Part shown: positions 1 through 9,933 of the stretch, piece after piece
Position numbering within the stretch: the first letter of the stretch is position 1
Layout of the letters: each line of letters opens with the position of its first letter
Origin: an uncultured Chlorobiaceae bacterium
GTDB taxonomy: Bacteria; Bacteroidota; Chlorobiia; Chlorobiales; Chlorobiaceae
NCBI GenBank assembly: GCA_903871235.1
Contig: CAIQGA010000081.1
Span: 17,553 to 81,552 of the forward strand
DNA length: 64,000 nt
Direction: 5' to 3'
Translations under genes and position numbers: made by a program
Notes under the pieces: generated by a model
The model's input: the letters and a program-made list of their open reading frames with translations, nothing else
Told to the model about the DNA's origin: nothing
The model's database searches: none

Positions 1-3000
1 CCGCATTCACGTGCTTCGCTTTTTGATATCGCCCTGACGGCCATTCCGCCCCGGACGTGCATTGATCATCAGGCAGGTCTTACCCTTGAACCATCAGCAC
101 TGCCCGGAGAACTCCAGCATCCGGCTGCAGGTCTCGACCTTTCCTTCAGCCACGAACCCTCCGCTGAAAACGGTGGCGGAATAAATCTTCTTTTGACCTG
201 GAACCCTGATGTATGCTCCAGCGAGAGTGCCGAGGCATGGCTTTCCGGCTTCGCTGGGTGGGCACGCTGGCTTGCAGAAGAACCTGAACGGATTGAGCAA
301 CCAATTCCCGAATTGCTGCCCGCCGAAAAAGCACTGCTGGCACAATGGGAGCGCGGGCCTGAGCTGACGCGCCCTCAGAAACGCGCTCACGAGCTCTTTG
401 AGGCTTGTGCCCTCCGGCATCCTCACCGACTGGCCATCGTCAGCCGAGAGAAGAACGAAACCTTTAAAGAGATCGATGCCCGTGCCAATGGTATTGCCCA
501 CCGACTGAAAAATCAGGGAGTCACTGACGGGACAACGGTTGCTGTGCTCACCTCCGGCCCGACTGACCTCCTTGTTGCTGTGCTCGCAATATGGAAAGCA
601 GGTGCAGCCTATCTGCCGCTGCCAAACGAACAGCCTCCAGCCCGACTGACCATGATGGCCAGAGATGCTGAAGTCTCATTTCTTCTCGTGCTTGACCGGC
701 TTGACGTACCTCAACTTCTCCGCGATTCGGTCAGCACCATTATAAGGCCCGATGAGTCTCCTCCATCCAACCAGCCTCCAAAAACGGAGGGGTCACCAAA
801 TGACATTGCCTACATCATCTACACTTCGGGCACAACAGGAGTACCGAAAGGCGTTGCCGTGACGCACGCAGCCTATATCAACACCATCCTTGGAGTTGCA
901 GAGAGAGTTGGTCTGCTGCCTGATGACCGCATGTCGCTGGTATCGAGCACAGGCTTCGATGCCTCACTCTGGGAACTTGGGCACGGTCTGCTGAATGGCA
1001 TCACGTTGGTGCCCGTTTCGCCCGGACTGAGGGAGGACCCCTGGATGCTGAAGCGTTACTACAGGGAATTCGGCGTTACAGTCGCCTTCCATGCACCATC
1101 CTACCTTCGTGTCAGCGAACAGGTGCCCTTTGAGGGATTGCGCATGCTGTTCACTGGCGGTGAAGCGCCAAACCACCATGACCTCAAACATCATGCCGGC
1201 CAGAGCGAATTCTGGAACTTTTACGGACCGACTGAAGCAACTATTGTAGTTTCAGGCAAACGTATCATGAGCGATCACAATCCGGACATTCCCATGACCA
1301 CAGGAGCCCCTCTGGCAAATGTACGGATTTCGGTAAGGCATACTGACGGCTTCCGTGTACCTCCTGGCGTCCAGGGAGAGTTGTGGCTTGGTGGAATCGG
1401 TATTGCCAGCGGTTACTTGAATCGGCCCGATCTGAGTTCCGGGCACTTTGTATTGACACCCGATGGCCTCTTCTATCGTTCAGGAGACTACGGACGCTGG
1501 AATGCTGAGGGAGAAATAGAGATCAATGGCCGTAGTGATCATCAGATCAAGTTGAACGGACAACGCGTTGAGCTTGGTGAAATTGAACAAACCCTGTGTA
1601 ATCATCCAGAACTCCTCAATGCAGTCGTTCTGGCGGAGGAGCTTGAAAAAGGGGTAAAGGTGCTCAAAGCCTTTATTCAGCCAAAAGCAGACGCATCACC
1701 AACAGAAGCTTCGCTGACAGCATTTCTTGCCGAATACCTTTCAGCCCACATGATTCCTGCACGCATCATATCACTCCCGGCAATCCCTCTTACTCCGGCA
1801 GGAAAAGTCGATCGGGATGCACTTCTGAAAATTGCCAGTGAGCAGGAGAACAGTGTTCTTCTTGAGATGCCTCAAGAGCCGCTTGAAAAGCGTATCGCGG
1901 CAATCTGGTCGGAAGTGCTGGGCCACCCTGTCGGGCGAAATGACAACTTCTTTGCACTTGGAGGCAACAGCCTTCTGGCCGTAACGCTGGCACACCGCGT
2001 TACAGAAAGTCTGGGGCTGCAAGTTTCAGCCCGTGCACTTTTTGCAGCTCCTGCATTATCTGCTTTTGCAAAAAAAATCAGCTCACTGCCTGCCACTGAG
2101 GAGCAGAAAGAGATCACTCTTGCAACTGATCTTGCGTCAGAAGGCGAAAAAGAGTTCTGGATCGCTGAATCAGCCGGAATGGATACCCGCACCTTCACCA
2201 TTCCGGTTCACTGCCTCATCGTCGGAGAGTTCTCGGCTGACCTCTGGCAAAATGTATGGACAGTGCTGGTGGCACGCCATGAGGGACTTCGTACCTTTTT
2301 CGAAGAAGATGAAACCGGGCAGTTGAGGCGCCGGATTGCAAAAGAGATTAATGCTGTACTTGAATTTTCTGTTGAACCAACCACTGCCGCTGCACAGGCC
2401 CGAATCCGGCAACGTCAGTTCACCTTCCTGCCTATGGGTGTTGCTCCGCTCTGGCGTGCTGGTCTTGTAGAGGTCGAGGATGAAAACAAACATCTCTTCT
2501 GGCTTTCCCTTCACCACGCCATTGGTGACGGGCAATCCGTTGGCACACTCTTCGATGAGCTGACAACACTTCTTGATGGCGGCCTCCTCCCCCCTGCCGG
2601 TAACAGTGGAATGCTCTTTGCCGCCCGAGAACAGTCATACCTTGCTTCGACAGATGCAACCAACGATCTGAAATACTGGGTCAATCTGTTAAGGGGAATG
2701 CCTGCATCCGCATTTGAGGAGTGGCCTCTTGATCGTACCCGTTCAATGAAAACCCCTTCAGGAACCCATCGCTTTGAGCTACTCCTCGATTCCCAAACCA
2801 CTGAAAAGATAAAGGCCCTCGCACGCAGTCATGCATCGAGCCTGCACGCTCTGATGATTGCACTCCTCGCACTGGAGGTCAGGCGTCGCAGCGGTCGTGC
2901 TGATATTGTCATAGGAACGACCGCATCCGTCCGGGAAGCGGCGACTGACTCAAAAATAATTGGTTACGGCGTCAATATGCTGCCCCTGCACCTGAAGCCG

Positions 3001-6000
3001 GAAGCAGGGCAATGTTTTGCTCAGCTTTTGCATCAAACACAAAAAAGTCTCGCTGAAGCGCTGCAACATGCCCGTTTGCCATTTGCGCATATCTGCCATG
3101 CGCACTGGAACGAGCATCCGGAGATGAGGAATCCACAGCGCTATCCACTCTTTGATATCGCCATCACTGAAAACCCCGGAAAACGTCAAAATGGCGCATC
3201 CCGTCATTTCACAAGGGCAACACCCGCAACAAAATCTCTCCGCTACGAGCGCACTGATTCCTCTCCTGGGCAGGACATGGTCCTCATCCATGAAAATCTT
3301 GAAGGGGAAGGAGTGCTTTTGCAATGGCATGTCAACGCTGCAATCTACTCGGAGGAGAGTGCCCGAATCTGGTTAGAGTCTTTGAGCGGATGGGCTGGCT
3401 GGCTGGCCGAAGATCCGGGTCGCGCTACACAACCCCTGCCAAAACTCCTTCCGAAAGAAGAAAAACTGATTGCCGGCCTGGAGCAGGGAGAGCTGATTGA
3501 GCGACCGCCATTACGGTTCCACGAACTGTTTGAAATGATCGTTGACCGCCCCGGCCAGGCTGGCTGCCCCGCTGTCATCACCCCGGAATGCACCCTCTCC
3601 TATCAAAATCTTGAAGAGGAGGCCAACGTCATCGCCAACGCCCTTCTGCTTCAGGGAGTCAAACGCGGAAACGTTGTTGCTGTTTTGACCGGACGTTCCA
3701 GTCACCTCCCGGCAGCCCTCCTTGGTCTCTGGAAAGCGGGCGGAACCTATCTGCCGATTGCGTCTGACCTTCCACCGGAACGCATGGCCTTTATGGCCCG
3801 CGATGCCGGGAGTTCACATCTGATCGCCCTTGATGGCGTTAAGGTACCGGCGCAACTTGCCGCGATACTGCCCGATGCGCTGCGCCCGGATGAGTTGCCG
3901 GAATCGTTTCGAGGGCAACAAACAAAAAGAACAATCACTATCGGGACACCCAATGATACAGCCTACATCATTTATACATCAGGATCCACCGGAAAACCAA
4001 AAGGGACACTGATTGCTCACAAAAGCTATGTAAACATGGTGCTCGGTGCTGCCGAAATATTGGGGCTGAGAGCGGTTGACCGCTCTTTGATGTTCGCCTC
4101 TCCATCGTTCGACGTCTCTCTCTCCGACATTGGAGTTCCACTGGCCTGCGGAGCTGCAATCTGCCCGGTACCCATGAACATTATTGAGTCTCCAAACCGT
4201 TTTCTTGAGTTTTTGAGAGAATTTTCAATCACCGTTGCCGACATTACACCAACCTACCTTGGACTTTTTGAGGGAACAGAACTTCCGCCATCCCTGCGTA
4301 TTCTGGTTACCGGTGGGGAAGCGCCTCTCCATGCCGATGTACGGAAATATGCCTCAAAACTCAATTATTTCAATGCGTATGGTCCCGCTGAGAATACCAT
4401 TACCAGCACCATGGGAGCCCTCAGCGCCGAAGAGCGGAGTTTTCTCTCGGCAGGCAAACCCTTACCCAATACAAGCCTCCACATCTGTGAAGATCATGGA
4501 GAACGCATACCGCCGGGTATTGCGGGTGAAATATGGCTTGGCGGCCTCGGCATCAGTCAGGGCTATCTGAACCGACCGGAGCTGACAGCAACAAGTTTTA
4601 TCGACACGCCGCTGGGACGTCGCTACAAAACCGGCGATCTTGGCCGCTGGCATCGTGATGGTTCAATTGAAATCATCGGTCGTATTGACAATCAGATCAA
4701 AGTAAACGGTATCCGCATTGAACCTGGCGAAATAGAGTACGCGCTCTCCAGCCATCCAGCAATATCACAAGCTGTAGTTCTGCTCATTGATCAACCCGGA
4801 GGCTCAAAAAGTTTATGGGCCTTCGTTCGTCCGGCGAACGGAGAACAAATTCCTGACACCGCCGACTGGCAAAAGCAACTGAGGGAGCAACTGCCATCCC
4901 ACATGATTCCATCTGGCATAATTCCGGTATCCTCGATCCCGTTAACCGTTTCGGGTAAAGTTGACCGATCAGCACTTCTTGCCCTGCTGGAAAATCGACC
5001 CGTCCAATCGGGAATAACTCCTCCCAAAAATGAGCTTGAGCGCACCATTGCCGAAATATGGTGCGGCGTACTGGGAAAAACTTCTCTACACCAAGAAGAC
5101 AATTTTTTTGCACTTGGAGGCCACAGCCTGCTTGCAATCGCCGTTGCCCACCAGCTTGAAAAAATACTCGGTTGCGAAATTCCGGCCAGGGAGCTTTTTG
5201 CAGAACCGACGCTTGCCGGTTTTGCTGAAAGAGTTCGCGTTGCCCGCCCCCCGGAGCCTGTTTTCGATCTCTCAAGCGATCTTGCAACCGTTGGTCAGCG
5301 AGAGTTCTGGACTGCTGAACAGGCCGGAATAGACACCAGCGGCTTTAATATTGCATTGAAGCTTGTCGTTCAGGATCATTCAGCAACTGCGGAACAGTGG
5401 CAAACGCTATGGAACGAAGTGATCGCACGACACGATAGCCTGCGTACAAGTTTCCATGAAGATGAATCCGGTATTCTGAAACGTGTTATCTCAAGCCAAG
5501 TGGACAAGAATCTGGAACTGGACAGTTTCTCTTCAAGTGATGAAGCATACAGGCATATAAACCACCGTCAGGCAGAGCCATTTCCAATGAGCATCCCGGG
5601 TCTCTGGCGAGCTGGTCTGACGAAGATCACTGATGGTCAACCTATTTTCTGGTTTGTCATGCATCACGCAGTAGGTGACGGCCTGTCGCTTGGTATTCTT
5701 GTTGATGAACTTTCCGCACTGATCAGAGGCAAGAAACTCAATCTGCCTGCAATTGAATTTGACCACAGTGCAGCCAGTGAAGCCGCATATCTTGAGAGTA
5801 AAAAAGCCCATGATGATGCCAATTACTGGCAGGAGATGATCGGAAGAGTTATAACGGCAGCACCTGAAGCCCTTGATGAATGGCCTCTCGACAAGCCACG
5901 CGCAAATGCTCGTTCAGCCTCCTCATGCGCAGGAAGCCACTGCTTCCGCACCCGTCTTGACCCTGCAACCGCACATGCACTGCGCACAATCGCACAGCGA

Positions 6001-9000
6001 AACAATGCAACACTTCACGCACTCATGCTCACCATTCTTGGAGTAGAAGTGCGGCGCCGGACAGGGCGCCCCGGCTTTCTGCTTGGCACTGCGGCCTCAA
6101 CCCGCCAATCAGTTGCCGAAGCGCAAACCATCGGCTACTTTATCAACATGCTCCCGCTTGCTTGTCTGGCTGACCCGTCAGAGTCGATTGATACCCTGAT
6201 ACAAGCCATGCAACAGAATCTGGCGGAAGCTCTTCAACACTCACGCTATCCATTTGCATGCATCTACGGTGATTTCAGAAAGGGTGTGTCGCGTAGAGCA
6301 CATCCGGGCCGTTATCCGCTCTTTGACATTGCTGCTACCGAAAACCCAGCCATCAGTGTCGCTCCTGAAAGCGATTTTGCTTTTGCCGCACTCGCACTTC
6401 CTGAGCCCGGTGAAATGCACTACGAACTGCGACACAATGCTCCGCCTCAGGATCTCGTTCTGGTGCACGAAGGGGTGCCCGACGGTGGCATTGTGCTCAC
6501 ATGGTATGCCAATGCTTCAATTTATATGGAGGATAGTGCCCATACATGGTTTGATTCGCTTATTGGCTGGATGCGGTTTCTCGAAGTGAACTGTTACCAA
6601 AAAGAGCTGAGGCTACCATCTCTTCTTCCTGGCGAAGTGCAACTGCTCGACAAGTGGCAAAAGGGGCCTCTCCGCTCCTGGCCAGCAAGCTCTTTTCCTG
6701 AGCTCTTCCAACGGATTACCAAAAAGCATCCTGATCGTCCGGCAATAATAACTGATTCGGGCACCCTGAGCTATGAAACAGTCAACCGTCGCTCTGATAC
6801 TTTGGCCAGCGCTTTGCTCAAACTTGGCGTCGGTCGCGGAGAAAGTGTCGGCGTTTTTACTGAACGCTCTGCGTCCCTTCCGGAAGCAGTTCTTGCGATC
6901 TGGAAAGCCGGGGCCTGCTATTTACCATTGACGGCCGATCTGCCCGGCGAGCGCCTCGCCTTTATGGCCAGAGACAGCAACCTGCGCATGATCATTGTGC
7001 TGGACGGGCTCTCCCTGCCACCTCAACTCAATGGAGAGAACGTCATAGCATTACGGCCTGAAGATATCGCGTACGATACAATTGAGAGAGCAGAGCGTTG
7101 CAAAACAATTACACCTGACGATATTGCCTATATTATCTACACATCAGGCTCCACCGGCACTCCAAAAGGAGTGGTTCTCTGCCACAGAGGGCTCATCAAT
7201 CTCGCTCTTGGAGAGGCTGAAATGCTCGGCATCAGAAGTGATGACCGATTACTTCATAGCTCTTCACCATCATTTGATTTGTGGATCAGCGATCTGGTAA
7301 GGACATGGTCGAGTGGTGCTGCATTGATTCCAGTGAAACGCGAAGAGATGAATGATCTTTCCGGTATGCGCTCCCTGATGTTGCGCCTTGGCGCTACTGT
7401 TGCTACAATGTCGCCCTCCTATCTGCACCTGTTCGAACGAAAAGAGTTTCCGGGACTGCGCCTTATCATGACAGTCGGTGAGCCACCTGTTGCAGAAGAT
7501 GCACTGTTCTACGCAACAAAGCTTGCATACTTTAATGGCTACGGCCCAACGGAAAACACAGCATCATCAGCAGTTGGCCGCATCCATGCCGGTGTCCAAC
7601 CGTTCACTACGGGACGTCCCATGCCAAACATGACAATCGACATCGTTGATGAATACGACAACAGTGTCCCTCCCGGCGTAACAGGCGAAATCCTGCTTGC
7701 AGGAGTCGGGCTGGCCGTTGGTTACCTCAATCAAGCGGAGCTCACTGCGGCAGCTTTTGTACAGCTCTCCGGTGAACGCCGTTACCGATCAGGCGATCTC
7801 GGACGGTGGCTCAGATCAGGGGAGTTGCAAATTCTTGGCCGGAAAGATACCCAGGTCAAATTGCGTGGTCAGCGTGTTGAGCTTGGCGAAATTGAGCATC
7901 AACTGGCCTCTTTTCCGGGGGTGCTGCAAGCCGTCGCTGTCATGGAAACACTGGCAGACCAGACGCAAATACTCCACTCATTTGTGACCCTTGACTCAAA
8001 AACAGCAACTCCAACCCGGGCAGAATGGATGGCCCGTTTATCAGCAACGCTCCCATCCTTCATGATTCCTGCGTCCATACACCGGATACCATTCATACCT
8101 CTCACGACTGCCGGAAAAGTTGATCGGCAGGCACTGCTCAACACGTTGGATATAAGTGCCACTTCCGCCATTACCGTTTTGACAGAAACCAATGGCCATT
8201 CGCAGCAAACTCCACCACAGAATGCAACAGAAAAGAGAATCTCTGAAGTCTGGGCAAAGCTGCTCCATCACCCATTCGTCGCACGTGAGGATAATTTCTT
8301 TGACCTCGGTGGTGACAGTCTGCGAGCCATCGCCGTGATAAGTCAACTTTGTCGGGAGTTTGAATGTACAGTAAACAACCTCTATGAACATCCGGTGCTT
8401 GCTGACTTTGCCCTCTTCTGCCGGCCTCGTCCCGATCACCTGCGTTCGATTATCATGACTCTCTATAAAGAATACACCGCTGATCCGGCAGTTCATGCGC
8501 AATATGAACGTGAGCGCGAAAGTGTGTTGCGTCCTCAACACGACGCATATAAAAAACGTCTTGATTCTGACCTTGAGCGTGATCTCATTTCCCGCCACTC
8601 ATACCACCACATCCTGCTGACTGGAGCTACAGGATATCTCGGAAGTTACCTCTTGCGTGAGCTCCTTGCCGACCCGACAATGAGTATAACGGTGCTGGTA
8701 CGCGGCACCGACAATCAAACGGCACGCAGAAGGCTTGAACAGATACTGAACGGCTACTTCGGAAGTGAGTATGGCATTTTTGCACACAATAATTCGCGCT
8801 TGAGGGTGGTGGCAGGTGACCTGCGACACCCTGAACTTCTTCTCTCTCACTACGATTACAGCCAACTGTCAGGCAATGTGGATGCCGTGTACCACTGCGC
8901 CGCCAATGTAAACCATATCGGTCTCTACCGCGACTTTCTTGCTGACAACGTGGATGCAACGCAACACCTTCTAAAATTGGCTGCATCCAGGAAACCGGCG

Positions 9001-9726
9001 CCCCTTGACTTCCACTTTGTCTCGACCCTTTCTGTTGCCGGCAGGGCATTGCCGGACGAATTCAGACTGTTTACCGAATATGACTTCGCACCGGCAACAG
9101 CCGACGAAAACTACTATATCCGCACCAAACAGGAGGCTGAACGACTGGTGATTGCGTCACGTGGAGAATTGGCAAACGCCTGCATCCACCGCGTGGGAAA
9201 TATCGCTTTTGCGGCAGACAGTACGAGATTACAGCTCAACATTTCAGAAAACGCCTTTTTCCGGCAACTTGTTGCCTTCCTGCAGCTTGGAGTCATTCCT
9301 GTTGAGCTTGAGGCATCACTTGGCCACGTTGATCTGGTCGCACGCTCACTCAAAGCACTTGCTGCGGTAAAATCTTATGTCAATGAGATTCACCATATAG
9401 AAAGCCAACGCCATGACCGACTGGCCGACATTATCCGTTCAGTCAGTGGAATGGAAGAGAGTATCCGGGCATCTGACTTTGGCATATTCCTTGAAAGGCT
9501 GCATGATGCAATCGATGAACCGGAGATGGAATCAGCGCTTGCCGAAACTGTAGAAAATTATGGACTTCAATCCGATCGTTTCCTTCCGGGCCGACTGCAT
9601 GAAGTGGTCGTTACCTCAGAGCGGACGCAACTCATGCTTGAAAAGCTTGGCATCATCTGGCCCGTACTCCCGCAAGCAGGAGTCAACGCGCTCTTGAGCG
9701 CGGCTGTAAAAGCCCTTGGCAGATAA
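1..9726 (+). CDS. Non-ribosomal peptide synthetase, 5'-truncated by window: (C)-A-T-C-A-T-C-A-T-R
   Basis: Frame 1 is open from base 1 (…RASLFDIALT…, a C-domain end like the later RYPLFDIAIT). Three A3 motifs (IIYTSGTTGVPKG, IIYTSGSTGKPKG, IIYTSGSTGTPKG), three T motifs (DNFFALGGNSL, DNFFALGGHSL, DNFFDLGGDSL), two C motifs (HHAIGDG, HHAVGDG), C-terminal reductase GATGYLG…YYIRTK. Confidence 0.95.
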   Translation, partial: PHSRASLFDIALTAIPPRTCIDHQAGLTLEPSALPGELQHPAAGLDLSFSHEPSAENGGGINLLLTWNPDVCSSESAEAWLSGFAGWARWLAEEPERIEQPIPELLPAEKALLAQWERGPELTRPQKRAHELFEACALRHPHRLAIVSREKNETFKEIDARANGIAHRLKNQGVTDGTTVAVLTSGPTDLLVAVLAIWKAGAAYLPLPNEQPPARLTMMARDAEVSFLLVLDRLDVPQLLRDSVSTIIRPDESPPSNQPPKTEGSPNDIAYIIYTSGTTGVPKGVAVTHAAYINTILGVAERVGLLPDDRMSLVSSTGFDASLWELGHGLLNGITLVPVSPGLREDPWMLKRYYREFGVTVAFHAPSYLRVSEQVPFEGLRMLFTGGEAPNHHDLKHHAGQSEFWNFYGPTEATIVVSGKRIMSDHNPDIPMTTGAPLANVRISVRHTDGFRVPPGVQGELWLGGIGIASGYLNRPDLSSGHFVLTPDGLFYRSGDYGRWNAEGEIEINGRSDHQIKLNGQRVELGEIEQTLCNHPELLNAVVLAEELEKGVKVLKAFIQPKADASPTEASLTAFLAEYLSAHMIPARIISLPAIPLTPAGKVDRDALLKIASEQENSVLLEMPQEPLEKRIAAIWSEVLGHPVGRNDNFFALGGNSLLAVTLAHRVTESLGLQVSARALFAAPALSAFAKKISSLPATEEQKEITLATDLASEGEKEFWIAESAGMDTRTFTIPVHCLIVGEFSADLWQNVWTVLVARHEGLRTFFEEDETGQLRRRIAKEINAVLEFSVEPTTAAAQARIRQRQFTFLPMGVAPLWRAGLVEVEDENKHLFWLSLHHAIGDGQSVGTLFDELTTLLDGGLLPPAGNSGMLFAAREQSYLASTDATNDLKYWVNLLRGMPASAFEEWPLDRTRSMKTPSGTHRFELLLDSQTTEKIKALARSHASSLHALMIALLALEVRRRSGRADIVIGTTASVREAATDSKIIGYGVNMLPLHLKPEAGQCFAQLLHQTQKSLAEALQHARLPFAHICHAHWNEHPEMRNPQRYPLFDIAITENPGKRQNGASRHFTRATPATKSLRYERTDSSPGQDMVLIHENLEGEGVLLQWHVNAAIYSEESARIWLESLSGWAGWLAEDPGRATQPLPKLLPKEEKLIAGLEQGELIERPPLRFHELFEMIVDRPGQAGCPAVITPECTLSYQNLEEEANVIANALLLQGVKRGNVVAVLTGRSSHLPAALLGLWKAGGTYLPIASDLPPERMAFMARDAGSSHLIALDGVKVPAQLAAILPDALRPDELPESFRGQQTKRTITIGTPNDTAYIIYTSGSTGKPKGTLIAHKSYVNMVLGAAEILGLRAVDRSLMFASPSFDVSLSDIGVPLACGAAICPVPMNIIESPNRFLEFLREFSITVADITPTYLGLFEGTELPPSLRILVTGGEAPLHADVRKYASKLNYFNAYGPAENTITSTMGALSAEERSFLSAGKPLPNTSLHICEDHGERIPPGIAGEIWLGGLGISQGYLNRPELTATSFIDTPLGRRYKTGDLGRWHRDGSIEIIGRIDNQIKVNGIRIEPGEIEYALSSHPAISQAVVLLIDQPGGSKSLWAFVRPANGEQIPDTADWQKQLREQLPSHMIPSGIIPVSSIPLTVSGKVDRSALLALLENRPVQSGITPPKNELERTIAEIWCGVLGKTSLHQEDNFFALGGHSLLAIAVAHQLEKILGCEIPARELFAEPTLAGFAERVRVARPPEPVFDLSSDLATVGQREFWTAEQAGIDTSGFNIALKLVVQDHSATAEQWQTLWNEVIARHDSLRTSFHEDESGILKRVISSQVDKNLELDSFSSSDEAYRHINHRQAEPFPMSIPGLWRAGLTKITDGQPIFWFVMHHAVGDGLSLGILVDELSALIRGKKLNLPAIEFDHSAASEAAYLESKKAHDDANYWQEMIGRVITAAPEALDEWPLDKPRANARSASSCAGSHCFRTRLDPATAHALRTIAQRNNATLHALMLTILGVEVRRRTGRPGFLLGTAASTRQSVAEAQTIGYFINMLPLACLADPSESIDTLIQAMQQNLAEALQHSRYPFACIYGDFRKGVSRRAHPGRYPLFDIAATENPAISVAPESDFAFAALALPEPGEMHYELRHNAPPQDLVLVHEGVPDGGIVLTWYANASIYMEDSAHTWFDSLIGWMRFLEVNCYQKELRLPSLLPGEVQLLDKWQKGPLRSWPASSFPELFQRITKKHPDRPAIITDSGTLSYETVNRRSDTLASALLKLGVGRGESVGVFTERSASLPEAVLAIWKAGACYLPLTADLPGERLAFMARDSNLRMIIVLDGLSLPPQLNGENVIALRPEDIAYDTIERAERCKTITPDDIAYIIYTSGSTGTPKGVVLCHRGLINLALGEAEMLGIRSDDRLLHSSSPSFDLWISDLVRTWSSGAALIPVKREEMNDLSGMRSLMLRLGATVATMSPSYLHLFERKEFPGLRLIMTVGEPPVAEDALFYATKLAYFNGYGPTENTASSAVGRIHAGVQPFTTGRPMPNMTIDIVDEYDNSVPPGVTGEILLAGVGLAVGYLNQAELTAAAFVQLSGERRYRSGDLGRWLRSGELQILGRKDTQVKLRGQRVELGEIEHQLASFPGVLQAVAVMETLADQTQILHSFVTLDSKTATPTRAEWMARLSATLPSFMIPASIHRIPFIPLTTAGKVDRQALLNTLDISATSAITVLTETNGHSQQTPPQNATEKRISEVWAKLLHHPFVAREDNFFDLGGDSLRAIAVISQLCREFECTVNNLYEHPVLADFALFCRPRPDHLRSIIMTLYKEYTADPAVHAQYERERESVLRPQHDAYKKRLDSDLERDLISRHSYHHILLTGATGYLGSYLLRELLADPTMSITVLVRGTDNQTARRRLEQILNGYFGSEYGIFAHNNSRLRVVAGDLRHPELLLSHYDYSQLSGNVDAVYHCAANVNHIGLYRDFLADNVDATQHLLKLAASRKPAPLDFHFVSTLSVAGRALPDEFRLFTEYDFAPATADENYYIRTKQEAERLVIASRGELANACIHRVGNIAFAADSTRLQLNISENAFFRQLVAFLQLGVIPVELEASLGHVDLVARSLKALAAVKSYVNEIHHIESQRHDRLADIIRSVSGMEESIRASDFGIFLERLHDAIDEPEMESALAETVENYGLQSDRFLPGRLHEVVVTSERTQLMLEKLGIIWPVLPQAGVNALLSAAVKALGR
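8590..9726 (+). other. Terminal thioester reductase (R) domain of the first NRPS
   Basis: HHILLTGATGYLGSYLLRELL (Rossmann GxxGxxG) and YYIRTKQEAERL (YxxxK), typical of NAD-binding_4 / R domains. Confidence 0.9.
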
Positions 9727-9933
9727 ATATTGACGGAAAGAAAATTGGTTCATCATAAAAAAAGAGCACGATTACGTTGAAGTAAGAGAAAGTTTTTTTG
9801 CGAAACAATGTATTTTAATCCAACAAAAAAAGTATCTCCAACAAAAAGACTATCTTGGGAGGGTCTGATGCTAGCAGCAAAGGAATATCTCCGGCGAGCT
9901 GGTCGATAATGGTATAATGACAAGGAGAGTGCA

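Noticed and set aside
9868-9909. 13-codon leader peptide (MLAAKEYLRRAGR) with good RBS upstream of the exporters
   Set aside because: Too short to support as coding; no other evidence.
9913-9918. TATAAT hexamer as a -10 promoter for the ABC exporters
   Set aside because: Only about 16 nt from the TTG start, overlaps the RBS region and has no matching -35 hexamer.
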